NCBI RefSeq assembly: GCF_042100115.1
Contig: NC_091277.1
Span: 2,666,001-2,730,000 of the forward strand
Direction of reading: 5' to 3'
Length of the DNA: 64,000 nt
DNA from: Alternaria dauci
Lineage: Eukaryota; Ascomycota; Dothideomycetes; Pleosporales; Pleosporaceae
Positions 25,027-36,485 of the stretch are shown here, one piece after another (the stretch's first letter is position 1; each line of letters opens with the position of its first letter). Both the position numbers and the translations under genes were made by a program. The notes beneath the pieces are model-generated. The model was not told where the DNA came from, searched no databases, and worked only from the letters and a program-made list of their open reading frames with translations.

Positions 25027-26749
25027 ACTAAAGATAGGTTAGTTAAATAGGTAGTAATTAAGATTAGAATAATTAGATAAGGAACGCCTTACCCTATAGT
25101 AATAGAACTAGATAATAACCTAAGTAACCTAGACCTCTATAAGGAGGTACGCTTAGAGGATATAGAAGACTATAAAGTTATTCTATAAGTTAAACTAGAT
25201 AATAAGGTTATAGCTATAGATAAGCCTAGGACTATAGACTAGAAGGTTAAGGGTAGAGTTATAATAGAATAACTAACTAATAACTAGTGTTAGATATATA
25301 GTAATAAGATATATTATACTAATAACTATAAGATTTAAAGCTAAATTATTATTACTAGTAAGAACGCTAAAGTAATTAGGTATAAAGTAATATACTAATA
25401 GCCTTACTTTAATAACCTAATAGCTAAGGTCTCTAATTAAGAAGCTACTAAAGTAGAAAATACTAAAGAATATAAAAAAGTATACTAGTATAATTATAAG
25501 ATTAACTATAAGTACTATAAGAAGGATAAAAAGGAATATAGGTTAGACTAAAAGTAATACTATTACTTAAATCTTTAGGTAGATAAGTATTTAGTAGATA
25601 ACTACTACTTATATAAACTAGAGAAAGTAGAGATCTATAAAAGACTTCTATAGATATAATATAGAAATAGATATACTTTTTATTAAGATTAACTTAAAAA
25701 AGTATAATAGGTAGATAACTACTACTATATTATACTCTTATTAAATATTTATAAAGTAAAAGACTACTTAATTTATAAGGTCTAGAGGACTATACCTAAA
25801 GAAAGGATAGTAAGAGAAGAGATCCCTTATTAGAATATCTACTAGAGTTTCTATTATAATAACTACTATATAATATATTATAGCTTAAAAACTAATATAG
25901 GCTACTTCCCTAAGGAGAGGAAGAGTAAGTAGTTAAAAAACTAAGATACTATTAGGGATAAAGTTATACTAATAAAGGTATACCTAAAAGGACCCTTAGG
26001 AAGGTATAGGATACTAATAGTTAGGCGAAGTAGCTACTTATAACTATATCTATACTAGGTTAAGATATCTAGGCGCTTATAGATAGTAGGGCTATAAGGA
26101 TAATAATCTTACCCTAAGTAGTAAAGAAATATAAGATACCTTATAGGATTAAGGATTACCTAGTACTAGTAGTACTAGCTAATAAGAAACCTATAGAATA
26201 TAGAAATAGTATAATAAGGTTAGAGACTAAATTAATAAAGCTATAAATAGCTAGTATAGAGTACTAAATAAATATTAATATTATAAATCTAGGAGGACTA
26301 GATATATTAATAAGTTATAACTAGCTAGATACTTATAACCCTACTATTAACTAGTAAAAGTAAATAATACTTAGAAGAGAACCTATATATAAGGTTACTA
26401 GAGTATATAGAAGAGTAAGCCTAAAGGACTAGAGCTTAACCTAGGATAAAAGGTTTAGTAAGATCTTACCTTATAAGATTAAGAGAATCTATAAGAAGGA
26501 CCCTTAAAAAGTAAGAGTTATCTAAATAAGATAAGTTATAACTATAAAGGAAGGACCTTTACTACTAGAGATACTAAGAGAGTATTAAACTAATAAGTTT
26601 AGAGAACTCTTTAAGGAAAATAAAGCTATAGACTTAGTAGACTATTAGGATTAAGATTATAAGATTATCCTAAATAAAGGGGTAAAGTTAAGCCTAAGAC
26701 TAATATATCCTATATTACCTAAGTATAACGCTAAGCTAAGGGAGTATAT

Positions 26750-27790
26750 CTAGAAGAATCTAAAGAAGGGATTTATCTAACTAAGATTAGGCCTAATAGC
26801 CTTACCTATTTTATTTATAAAGAAGCCTAATAGGAAGTAGTAACTATATATTAACTTCTATAAGTTAAATAGTATTACTTAAAAGAACTAATATCCTTTA
26901 CTACTAATTATAGAGTTTATAGATTAACTCTAAGGAGCTAAGTAGTTTATAAAGTTTAATATCTAGGAAGGATTTTACTAAATAAGGATTAAAGAAAGAT
27001 ATAAATAAATAATAGTATTTAAGATAAAATATAGACTATTTAAGTATATAGTAATACCTTTTAGGTTAATAAACGCCCTAGTAATATTTTAGTTAGTTAT
27101 TAATAACGCCCTTTATAAATACCTTAGAATCTTTATTATAGCGTATATTAATAATATACTAGTATATTCTAGTAGGTTACTAGAAGAATATATAGAGTAT
27201 ATTAAAAAAGTGCTAAGGAAGCTTAAGGAATATAAGCTATACCTATAGCTAGGGAAGTGCGAATTCTATATAAAGGAAATAGAATACCTAGGCTTTATAA
27301 TATCTATAGAGGGAGTAAAGATAAACCTAAAAAAGATAGTAGCTATATAGGAGTAACTAACGCCTAAAATAGTTAAGGATATATAATCTTTCCTAGGATT
27401 TACTAATTACTACTAGAAGTTTATTAAGGATTACTTAAAGATTATAACACCTCTCTCTAAGATTATAAAAAAGGAAATTAGTTTTAAATAGAATAAGGAA
27501 TATTAAGAGGCTTTTAATTAAATTAAGTAGATATTCCTTAAGGCACCTATACTAGAGATATATAACCTAAAGTAAAAGACGTAAGTTAAGACTAATACGT
27601 TAGATTATATACTTAGAGCTATATTATTATAGTAGTACCTAGATAAGAAGTAGAGACTAGTATTCTACTACTTAAGGAAGTTCTCTAGAGTAGAACTTAA
27701 CTATAATATTTATAATAAAAAGCTACTAGGAATAGTTAATTCCTTTAAATAGTAGGAAGTCTATTTACTAGGACTACTATACTAGATTAA
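26750..27790 (+). other. Reverse transcriptase and RNase H relic
   Basis: Plus-frame residues follow the Ty3/gypsy reverse transcriptase order: LPILFIKKPNRK, then YPLLLIIEFI, FIKFNI, GFYQ-like IRIKE, VIPFRLINA and YINN. The YINN at 27144-27155 is the mutated catalytic YIDD. RNase H follows with FYYLRKFSRVELNYNI and KKLLGIVNSF, the conserved segment near its histidine. Stops (TAG, TAA) replace tryptophan and glutamine codons throughout. Confidence 0.88.
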
Positions 27791-28179
27791 GGTTTTTACT
27801 AATTACTAGAACTTGGTAGGTTTTATAATAACAAAGAAACTTAACTAATAATAAGTCTATTAGGCTGAGATACTAGCCTAGTTTAACTTTAAGATAACTT
27901 ACTACGCTAGAACACTTAATAGAGTAGTAGATACTCTAAGTAGGAGATCTAACTTACGTAAGGAAAGTTATAAGGAATAGTATAACGCTATATTTAAGAA
28001 GATACCTAATAGCACCCTACGTTATAACTAGCTAGAACTAGCTAAGATAGCTAAAGTAGCTAAGCGGGTAGAAATACTTTAGTAGTAATAGTAGTAGAGG
28101 GTAGCTAGCTAGTAGTTTAAGCCTAAAGAAAATAGCTCTAATAAACTATTATAAGATAAGTAAGAGTACTAAGATATAA

Positions 28180-29420
28180 TTTAAGGTAATTAAATATATA
28201 TACCTCTATATATAAGATTAAGTCTTATTAAGGAACTATATAAGTCCCTAGAATATAGATATATATTGCTAGAAGAAATAGTTAGACGTTTAGTAAAGGT
28301 GTTTATAATACTACGCTTATAAGCGAAGGTGTAGGACGTCCTAGGTAACTATTTAGCTTATTACTAGAATAAGCCTAAGAGATATAAGCCCTATAGCCTA
28401 TTATAACCCTTACTACTACTAATAAGACTATAGAGTAGCGTAATAATAGACTTTATAGTAAAGCTCCTAAAGTTATTAGAACTAAGATCTAGAAGATTAT
28501 ATAATATAATCCTAGTTATTATATACTAATATATAAAAGGAGTAAAGTTTATACCTATAGAAGAGACTATTATAGTAGAAGAATACGCGTATAAGGTTAG
28601 TAAGGTACTAATATTAGAGTATAGGATACCTAAAGAGTTTATTACTAACTATAATAAACTATTTACTTCTAAGTATTAGAATATATTCCTAGTAAAGTTA
28701 GGTATAAAGAAGAAGCTATTAACTAGCTTCTACCCTAAAACTAATAGCTAGATAGAAAGAATAAACTAGACACTAGAATAGTATCTAAGGATATACACTA
28801 ATAAGCTATAAGATAACTAGGTTAAACTCTTACTAATAGTATAATTAGCCTATAATAGTACTAGGTTAGTAATAACTAAGTACTTACTATACTACGTAAA
28901 CTATAGATATAAGCTAGTTACTTATTAAGATTTAAAGGATATAGAAAGTATTATAGTAAGTATAGATAATAAAGCCTACTTAATATAAGAACTATATAAA
29001 GAATTAAGTAAGAATATAGCTTATAGGAACCTTATAATAGCTAAGGTAGCTAATAAGTAAAGGATTAAGGGACTAACCTTTAAGAAGGGGGATAAAGTTT
29101 TCCTATTATAATAGAACTTAAAAACTAAGTAACTAAGTAAGAAACTAGATAACCTCTAAGTAGGACTATTTAAGGTTCTAGAGGAAATAGGTAATATAAA
29201 CTATAAACTCTAACTCCTACTAGGTATATATATCTACCCTATCTTTTATAAGAAACTCCTAGAAAGAGTACCTCTAGATACTAAGCTAGCTACTAATATA
29301 GAGCTTAAAGATAATAAGTATAAGGTTAAAGAAATTAGGGACTTATAGAAAATTAGTTATTAGTAGAAATACTTAGTTAAGTAGCTAAGATAGCTAGAGA
29401 GCTAGAATACTTAGGAACTA
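28180..29420 (+). other. Integrase and chromodomain relic
   Basis: NKPKRYKPYSLL marks the segment after the integrase zinc site. FIVKLLKL lies beside the first catalytic aspartate, and GIKKKLLTSFYPKTNS with IERIN gives the region around the catalytic glutamate. Near 29230 a YIYPIFYKKLL segment matches the end of the integrase in chromoviruses, and 29325-29420 reads YLVKW with a following ESWNTWEL, the typical aromatic and acidic positions of a chromodomain. Confidence 0.85.
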
Positions 29421-30162
29421 AAAGAAAATTTAATAAACTATAAGTTATAGGTACGTAAGTACTATTAGAGATACTTAGGGAAGAGAGGACTAGATCCTTA
29501 AGAGAAGAAAAGAAGTTAAAAGAAAGATTAAAAGAAGTATTAGCTTATAACTAGCCTAAGTTAGTTAATAGTTTAGGTAGTAATAGTTTAGTAGCTAAGA
29601 AGTTTATACTAGGGGTAGAGCTCCCCTTAGCTTACTCTTTTATATAATCCTAAACTATAAGAATTACTAAATTATAATAAGTATATACCTACTCTTATTT
29701 ATATACCTTAAGGAGCTCTAACTTTTACTAAGATAACTAAGCCTCTAAGTAAGCTACTACTAGCTCCTTCTCTTTACGCTCTTCTTATACCTTCTTCTAC
29801 TTATCTTTAGAGATAAATAAACTATACTTAGCTCTAATAGAAATATAACTAGTATAGTGACTAGAAGTCGTCTCTATAAAGTAATAAAGCTTCTTATCCT
29901 TATAACGCTTATACTAAAAATCTATCTTAAGGCCTTCTTACTTAATACGCGTAGTATAAGTACGCTTTTACTTAGTAGAAGACTAAATTTAGGGACTATA
30001 GGACTTCTAAACTTTAGGTATAGTTAGGGAGACTAAAGGAAGGAAGAGGTAGCTATAATAGCCTAAAGCCTACTAACCTTATATATAGCTAACGCTACAA
30101 AATATAGTATAAGGAAATAATAATCTAGGGTATTAGGATAATACGCCTAAGAGGGGGGATAA

Positions 30163-30625
30163 TATTATAAGGTAATAAGAGGATTCTCTCCTTAATATAA
30201 GGGTTAGGGTTAGAAGCTAACTAGTAGCTATAATAGAAAGTAATAATCTTAGTAAGGCTATAGTTACGTAGATAGTATCTTACTAAGATAGGTCTTCCTA
30301 AGATACTAGGTCCTTACTAAATACTATTAATATCTAAGATATAAAAGGCTAGGTAAGATACTAAGACCTAAAGTAATAGGTATAAGAATATATTAGATCT
30401 TATTATTATACTTATTATAGTTAACTTAAATAGTTTATCTCTTATATAGATTATTAACTAGTTATTCTATTATTTATAGAATTAGTATTATTTATCTCTT
30501 AGTTATAATAATAACTCTTTTCTACCTAAATATTCTATACGCTACTTTATAGACTATTACTAATATCTATCTTACCTTAGTATAGACTAAGCTTAGAGAA
30601 GTATAGTAAACCCCTATATAATATT
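30163..30625 (+). repeat. 3' LTR of the plus-strand gypsy element
   Basis: About 460 bp, matching 23459-23943 and preceded immediately by the polypurine tract gaggggggata at 30151-30161. It is more completely RIP-mutated than the 5' LTR. The match ends at ctatataatatt; beyond this point the two flanks differ. I could not identify an unambiguous target-site duplication. Confidence 0.88.
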
Positions 30626-30627
30626 AC

Positions 30628-30666
30628 TATTAGAGCCCAATACTAAAGCCCTCTTAGTTATAATAA
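30628..30666 (+). repeat. 38-bp direct repeat, copy 1
   Basis: Begins tattagagcccaatacta and continues aagccctcttagttata. It lies directly after the 3' LTR of the plus-strand gypsy element. The second copy is 3.0 kb away at 33646-33684. The two differ by transitions only in the part that matches. Confidence 0.7.
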
Positions 30667-33033
30667 TATTAGTAGCTAAAACTAAGGATAAGGAAAGATA
30701 AAGTAGCATAAGGTAAGAATTAATATATAACTAAAAGCTAAGCGCGCTATAAGCTATAGTAGTAGTAGATTAAGTAGGTAGAGTATTATTATAAAGAGGA
30801 GTAGATATTAGTATAAAGTATATATAGATAGTAAGGATATAAAAAAAAAGTTTAAGAATAGAGAGTAGAGTAAGTTTAAAGTAGTAAAGAAGAGTAAGAA
30901 GAAGAGATAAGGGTAGTAAGGAATAGAGGGGCTAGTATTATTATTATAGAAAAGACTCTAACTATTTACTATCTAAAGGCTTACTATAACTAAGGTAATA
31001 GACTTAGTTTTAAGGTAAGAGGTAGTATAACACTAAAGTAATAGTAGGGTATATTATAAGAAATAGGTAAGTCTAAAAATATACCTAGGATATAAGAAAT
31101 AATCTAGACTATATAGTATAAGGAACTAAGAATATATACTAAAATATAATTTAAGGCTAAAGAGTACTTAACCTAAATAAAGGATAAACCTAACTAGATA
31201 GTTAGTAGAACCTAACTACTTAGGGTAGAACTATATCTAAAAACTTTAGATATAATTTAGAAAAGATAAGATATCTAAAGTACTTTACTAAAATATACTT
31301 AGAATAGAAAGAAATAAATTTAAAGTCCTAAGAACTACCCTAAGAAGTCTATAAACTAGAATTAAAAAAGATAGAACTATAGCTTAAGAATAAATCTCTA
31401 TTAAATAGCTATTACTAATCTCTAAAGTTAAAAACCTATTATAAATATAAGAATTACTTAGTCCTTTAGTCTACTATATTTTCTAAATACTCTTTAGAAA
31501 CTAAGTTTTAAAGAAGAAGGGACCTTTAATCCTTAAGTAAGGGAGGGAGTAGTATAAATACTTTATAAGAAAAGAAGATTAGAAGTAATACTAATATCTT
31601 TAAAAGGAATAAGAAGTAAAATAAAATAGTTAGATATAGATTTCTATAAGAACTATAGCTAAAAGCTTATTAGAATAGTAGTAATATAACTAGCTAACTA
31701 CCTACTACTAAAACCTAGAGAAGTATATAATAAAGACTAGAAACTAGTACTATTACTACTAGACTTAGTAATAGAAGTATCTTTAACTATAGTAATAGGC
31801 TTAATAATAGGAACCTTAAGCTAAAGAGTAGAATTAATTAACTTTATATAATAATAAAGACTTTTAATATTAATAAGATATTAGCTACTAAGAAGATCTT
31901 TATAAGGAGAGGCCTTTTTATACTTTTTAACCTACTCCTTTAGAGCCTTAATAGTTAGCTTATAAGGAAAGTACTAAACTAAATAAGCTTTAGAAGAAGC
32001 TAGAGAAGCTAGAGTAAAAAACTTCTTATAAAGAGCCTTCTTCTTTATTAGTAATAGTATTACTAGCTTTTAAGTAGTAGTATACTTTATAGGAGTGAGT
32101 ATCTTATAAGTAGCCTTCTTAGGCGGCTTAGATAGAGTAATAACTTAGTTATTACTTAACTCTTTAGCTAAAGGTAGCTTAGTAAGAGCTAAATCCTTAG
32201 AGATAATACTATTAGTATCTAAGCTAAGCTTAGGCTTAAAGTTACTAGCCTTACCCTTATTTAACTAGCTTAAATAAAGACTATAGCTAGTAGTAGACTT
32301 CTTACTAACCTAGCTAAAGGATAAGTAAGTAAATAGAGGTTTCTTAGAAGGTATTATAGCCTTACTAGCGCTAGTATAAGTAAGGAGAGGTAAAGTAAGA
32401 GTATTAAGAATATAAGAGGAAAGGATAAAAGAGAGTTAGCTAATATAAGTAATACTATAATAAATAGGAATATTACTTAGAAAAAGTTTAAATTAGTAAA
32501 ATATATAAAAAAGAAAATAAGAGGCTATCTAAAAGATAATTAGGTACTTATAGAAGAAAGAATAAGTATCTAAGGTACTACTATAAATATAACTAATATA
32601 GATACTATTCTTATATAACTTACTATTAATATATATAATAATATAGAGGCTATAAACTTTAGCGTAATAGTTAGAGTTATAGTAGTTATATATATAACTA
32701 ATATTATTAAAGTTATTAATACTACTAATTATTATAGTACCTTAATAAACACTTAGTATTAAAGCCTTAATATTAGAATTAATAATAGTACGCTTTATAG
32801 AGCTAGATAAGTAGAAGTATATACTAATAGTCCTAAACTTAGAAAGAAAATTAAGTAGCCTCTTAGAGTTAACCTAAAAGTCTAAAAACTTATTATTAAG
32901 GTAAATTATAAATACTAGGAGTAAAGGTTTAAGAGTAAAACTAGTATACCTAAGTCTCTAGAAGTAGAGCTAAAGGGATCTAATCTAATTATAAGAGAGG
33001 ACTTTATTAGTATTATTAATAACTATATAAGGT

Positions 33034-33074
33034 AGGATATTAGAAGGATATTAGAAGGATATTAGAAGGATATT
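33034..33074 (+). repeat. 11-bp tandem repeat ggatattagaa, 3.6 copies
   Basis: Three full and one partial copy of ggatattagaa follow one another without gaps inside the RIP-mutated sequence. The copies are identical, so the array either expanded after RIP or was mutated identically in each unit. Confidence 0.85.
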
Positions 33075-33645
33075 TAAAAAGATAATAAATAGAATTTAAA
33101 ACTTATAGTACTCTATAACCTTATTATAACTAGAATTAGAAGAAAGATAAGTAAAGAGCTTAAGATTAATAGGACCTCTACTACTAGGAACTACTCTCTT
33201 TAAAGGAGAGATAGGTTTAGCTTTACTAGTATTAGGCTAGATAAGAGAAGGTGTAGCCTAAAGGATATTTACTAAGTTTATAGGTATAAGGGTAGAATTA
33301 TAGGTATCTTTATTATTATCTTACTTAAAGAGCTAAGTAATAGTAGCCTAATTAGCTACGCTTACTTATTCTTACCTTAAGATAGCCTTAGTAATAATTA
33401 AGGAAGGCTTTATATAGTAGTAGTAGGATAAATAAAAGGAGAGAGAATCTAGGATATTATAATCTATTACTAAAGTATTCTTAGGTAGTATAGGTAGACC
33501 CTTAGATATTATAAAGATAGGATCTTAAATATTCTAGTTAAAGACTAAGCTATTAGAGTCCTACTCTCCTTAAGATTAGTTATTAAGATCTTAAATAAGT
33601 ATAGCTAAGTAATATAGTAGAGAATTAGAATTAGAATTAGACTTA

Positions 33646-33684
33646 GTATTAGAGCCTAACACTAAAGCCCTCTTAGTTATAATA
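33646..33684 (+). repeat. 38-bp direct repeat, copy 2
   Basis: Second copy of 30628-30666, reading gtattagagcctaacacta and then aagccctcttagttata. It retains one CA that is TA-like in copy 1. A short (aattag)3 run precedes it at 33623-33645. Confidence 0.7.
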
Positions 33685-34757
33685 GTATCTATAGTAATAG
33701 CTAGTAGAAGTATATAAGTAAGTAGGGTAGAGGAATTAAGTAGTATAAATATAATAGTAGATTACTCCTTAGGTAGCCTAGTATTATACTAAATATAAAA
33801 GCGCTTTAGCTTCTTAAGGGAGTTAATAGTAAGAAAAGATATTATAATAAAAGTAAAGTAAAGTTAAGAGGAATAGTAAGAGAGTAATAAAGCTAGTAAA
33901 GTAGTATAAATAAATTAATAAAGTAGTTAAAGGAAAGAAGAGGTAGAGTAAGTAAAAGTAATATTATTATTATTTAGTATTTAGTTACTAAGTACTTAAA
34001 AGCCTTTAGTAGTAAATAAAGCTAGAGTAATATTAAAGTTTATAGAAAAAGTAAATCCTATAGCTTATACTATAAGATATTTAGAATATACTTAGGATAT
34101 AAAAAGTAATCTATATAGTACTATTAAAGGAAGTAAAGGTATTCTAAATAGTATAGAGGTTAGCTAAGTAGAGTAGAAAGAGAATTAGATAAAAAGAATA
34201 GTAGATAGCTATAAGAACTTAGTTAAATATAAAGTAACTTTTAATAAATCTTAAAGGACTATTAGAAGAAGAGGTAGTTTATCCTAAGAACTATAAGGGA
34301 AGAGAAAAGGAATAAAGATAGTATAATAAAGAAGAATTAAAATTATAATAAGAATTAGAGGATATAGTATAAAGAGGTATAAGATAGATAGTTAGTAAAT
34401 TATATTAAGAGGGAAGACTTTAGTATCTAGTTTAGGATTTATAGGTCTACTTATTAGGGTTATATATAAGTATTAGGATATAGTAGTAAGTCTAAGAGTT
34501 ATTTTAGATATAGAAGAAGAAGCCTTCTTTTTAAGTAAGAGAGGGATATAGTAGAGAAACTAAGGGAAGTATATATAGTTAAAGAACTATTAGGCTTAAG
34601 GATAGTATAGGAAAAAGAGGCCCTATAGAAACTAGCTAAATAGTATTTAGCTATAAGATAATAACTATAATATATACTTTATTTACTATTTTAATATCTA
34701 CTTACTATTTTAAGTACCTATTCTTAATAGAGATTTAGTAATAAAATACTCTACTAT

Positions 34758-35044
34758 AATAATTATATTACTAGCTAATACTAGTAATCCCTATTAGGCC
34801 TCCTAAGGTTTAATAAGTATCTTTTTTTAGTTACCTTTAGTAAATTTTTTTTAACTTTAGTTTTTATATATAGATATTAGAGCTTTACTACTACAAAATA
34901 CTAATTAGTCTAGTATTTAAATTATATTATTACTTTATCTTTTTTATTAACTTTTGTAACTAATAAGTAGAGGGATAGCTACTTTTTACTTTTTTAAAGT
35001 TTTATTTTAATAATACCCCCCTACTTATAGAAAATAAAAAATTA
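34758..35044 (+). repeat. Isolated third copy of the inverted-repeat arm
   Basis: Matches 10753-11040 in the same orientation, including ctagtaatccctattagg, the tagagctttactac segment, tagagggatagctac, the C tract ccccccta and the outer end gaaaataaaaaatta. The inner 120 bp of the arm are missing and no inverted partner is visible nearby. It is a solo or truncated member of the same family as the element at 6340-11040. Confidence 0.8.
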
Positions 35045-35669
35045 ACCTATCTTAGCTCTATAATAATATTAATAATATATAGTAGCTAGTTATTAAAGTC
35101 CTTATTTATTATAAATTAGGCTTTACTTATCTAAGAACCTAAGATAAGTATAAATAAAGAATAAGTATATATAGAGAGGCTTCCTCTTATACCTTCTACC
35201 TTCCTTAAAGTATATAATACTATTTAATACTAAAGGAATCCTACCCTCTTTAAACCTATTCTATAATACTATTATAAACTTACTCTAAGTACTAATACTA
35301 CTTATTAGTTATTATAATACTAGTAACTAATATATTATATATATACTAGACTTATATAACTTAAAGAAGAGTAAATAACTTATTAACTTTATTTATACTC
35401 TTACTAGCTAGTATAATAGTAGTATTTATAAGGGGGATCTTAGTAATAAATACTAATTCCTTAAGCATATAGTTGAATTTTTTTTTTAGTAAACTTATAT
35501 AATAGGCTAAGGGATTAAATATAAGTTTAGAACTTATACTTAAAGTTACTTTTAAAGAGGTTAATTTTAATAATAACTTTATATTTACTATACTATTTAA
35601 TAGTAGCTACTATAGTTACTAAGAGAGTTACTAAGCCTTCTAAAACTAAGCGCTTTATACTTATAATAA

Positions 35670-35872
35670 TATTATATAGGTATTAGAGTATATAAAGATA
35701 CTAATATCTTAGTATTAAAGTTTTATCCTTAGTACAGCTAGTAATATATTTATAAGTAAGTAGTAGATAGAAGTAATTAATTATTATAAGAAGAGTAGTA
35801 AGTGTATTCTATATTATTAAAGGGAGAACTTATAAAAAGTTCTATAAAGGTTTAATAACAGATAGATAGCTA
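35670..35872 (-). repeat. Third copy of the minus-gypsy LTR with adjacent polypurine tract
   Basis: Starts tattatataggtattag and follows the LTRs at 11362 and 23243 for about 200 bp. It then runs straight into acccccctcccttaatatag, the same tract and internal sequence that follow the LTR at 11580, with about 24 bp deleted at the LTR edge. About 70 bp of matching internal sequence follow before similarity is lost. It is therefore the 3' end of another, truncated copy of that gypsy family. Confidence 0.75.
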
Positions 35873-36485
35873 ATACCCCCCTCCCTTAATATAGAGTAGA
35901 TAAAGTACTTATAGGAAAGCCTCCTTACTTACTCTATATACTAGTATATTATAAGTAGTACGCTTAATATACGTAACTAAGATATAATTAAAGAGTAAGC
36001 TAATTAGGCTTTAGTCTATTATAGTTTAAGTTTATTTATATACTATTAGGAACTAGACTTATCTAATACTTTCTAGTTTAGAATAAGCTAAAATAAGTAT
36101 AAATACTTATTCTACTACTATTATAACTTAATAGTAATTTATCTTTAACTCATATATATCTAGTATCTTATTACCTTATTATTTAATAATTAAAATATAT
36201 ATAAAAAGTAGTACTTTTTAAATATTATATAATTTAAACCTTAATAAACTATAGTTAGAAATATAGTTTACTAAGAATTAGTAGTTTATTAAAAAATAAT
36301 ATATACTAAAACTAAGTATTACTATTTTTAGTTAAAATAATTTTACTTAAGTTATGCTTTAATAAGTATATAAGTATAAACTAGAGTAGTTAATCATAAA
36401 ATAATAATTATTTCTAAGTATATAGATTTAGTAGGTACTACTAAGTATAAGAATACATAAGAATAAGAAGTATAATATAGTATAA

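Larger units (their letters stand above)
23459..30625 (+). mobile_element. Chromodomain Ty3/gypsy retrotransposon, both LTRs (RIP-dead)
   Basis: A complete 7.2-kb layout can be followed despite RIP. After the 5' LTR there is a gag-like region ending in a CCHC zinc knuckle whose cysteines have become tyrosines (24985-25026, spacing C-x2-C-x4-H-x4-C). The protease active site D-S-(G)-A follows at 26082-26096. Reverse transcriptase is at about 26750-27180 with Y-I-N-N for Y-I-D-D at 27144-27155, and RNase H at 27520-27790. The integrase core and its GPY-like tail are at about 28180-29280. A chromodomain-like segment (29325-29420, YLVKW in outline) and a polypurine tract (gaggggggata, near 30150) precede the 3' LTR. 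Domain order PR-RT-RH-IN-chromodomain is that of chromoviruses, which are common in fungi. Catalytic codons are mutated and stops are frequent, so the element is inactive. Confidence 0.9.
30626..34757. other. Unidentified RIP-degraded repeat sequence
   Basis: About 4.1 kb with the RIP signature and no element that I can assign. It contains a 38-bp direct repeat (30628-30666 and 33646-33684) and two small tandem arrays (33034-33074 and 33623-33645). Composition shifts from purine-rich plus-strand stretches to mixed ones, suggesting coding remains of one or more elements, but no diagnostic motif could be read. Confidence 0.5.
2085..36485. other. RIP-mutated AT-rich repeat block
   Basis: About 34 kb in which CpA and TpG are nearly eliminated while TpA is extremely frequent. 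Reading 26641-26940 base by base I find no CA and no TG at all. This is what repeat-induced point mutation produces when it changes CpA to TpA on both strands. Because ATG contains TG, start codons have almost vanished, and CAA, CAG and TGG codons have become TAA or TAG, so no open frame of even 60 codons exists between 2020 and 37011. Normal composition stops at about 2085 and returns between 36485 and 36540. Inside, several mobile elements are still recognisable by reading through the transitions and are listed separately. The block resembles the AT-isochores described in some Dothideomycetes. Confidence 0.95.

Noticed and set aside
2085..36485. AT-rich block as a centromere, mitochondrial insertion or CRISPR-like array
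   Set aside because: Directional loss of CpA/TpG and recognisable retrotransposon domains explain it as RIP-mutated repeats. A centromere made of such repeats remains possible but nothing in the sequence singles it out.
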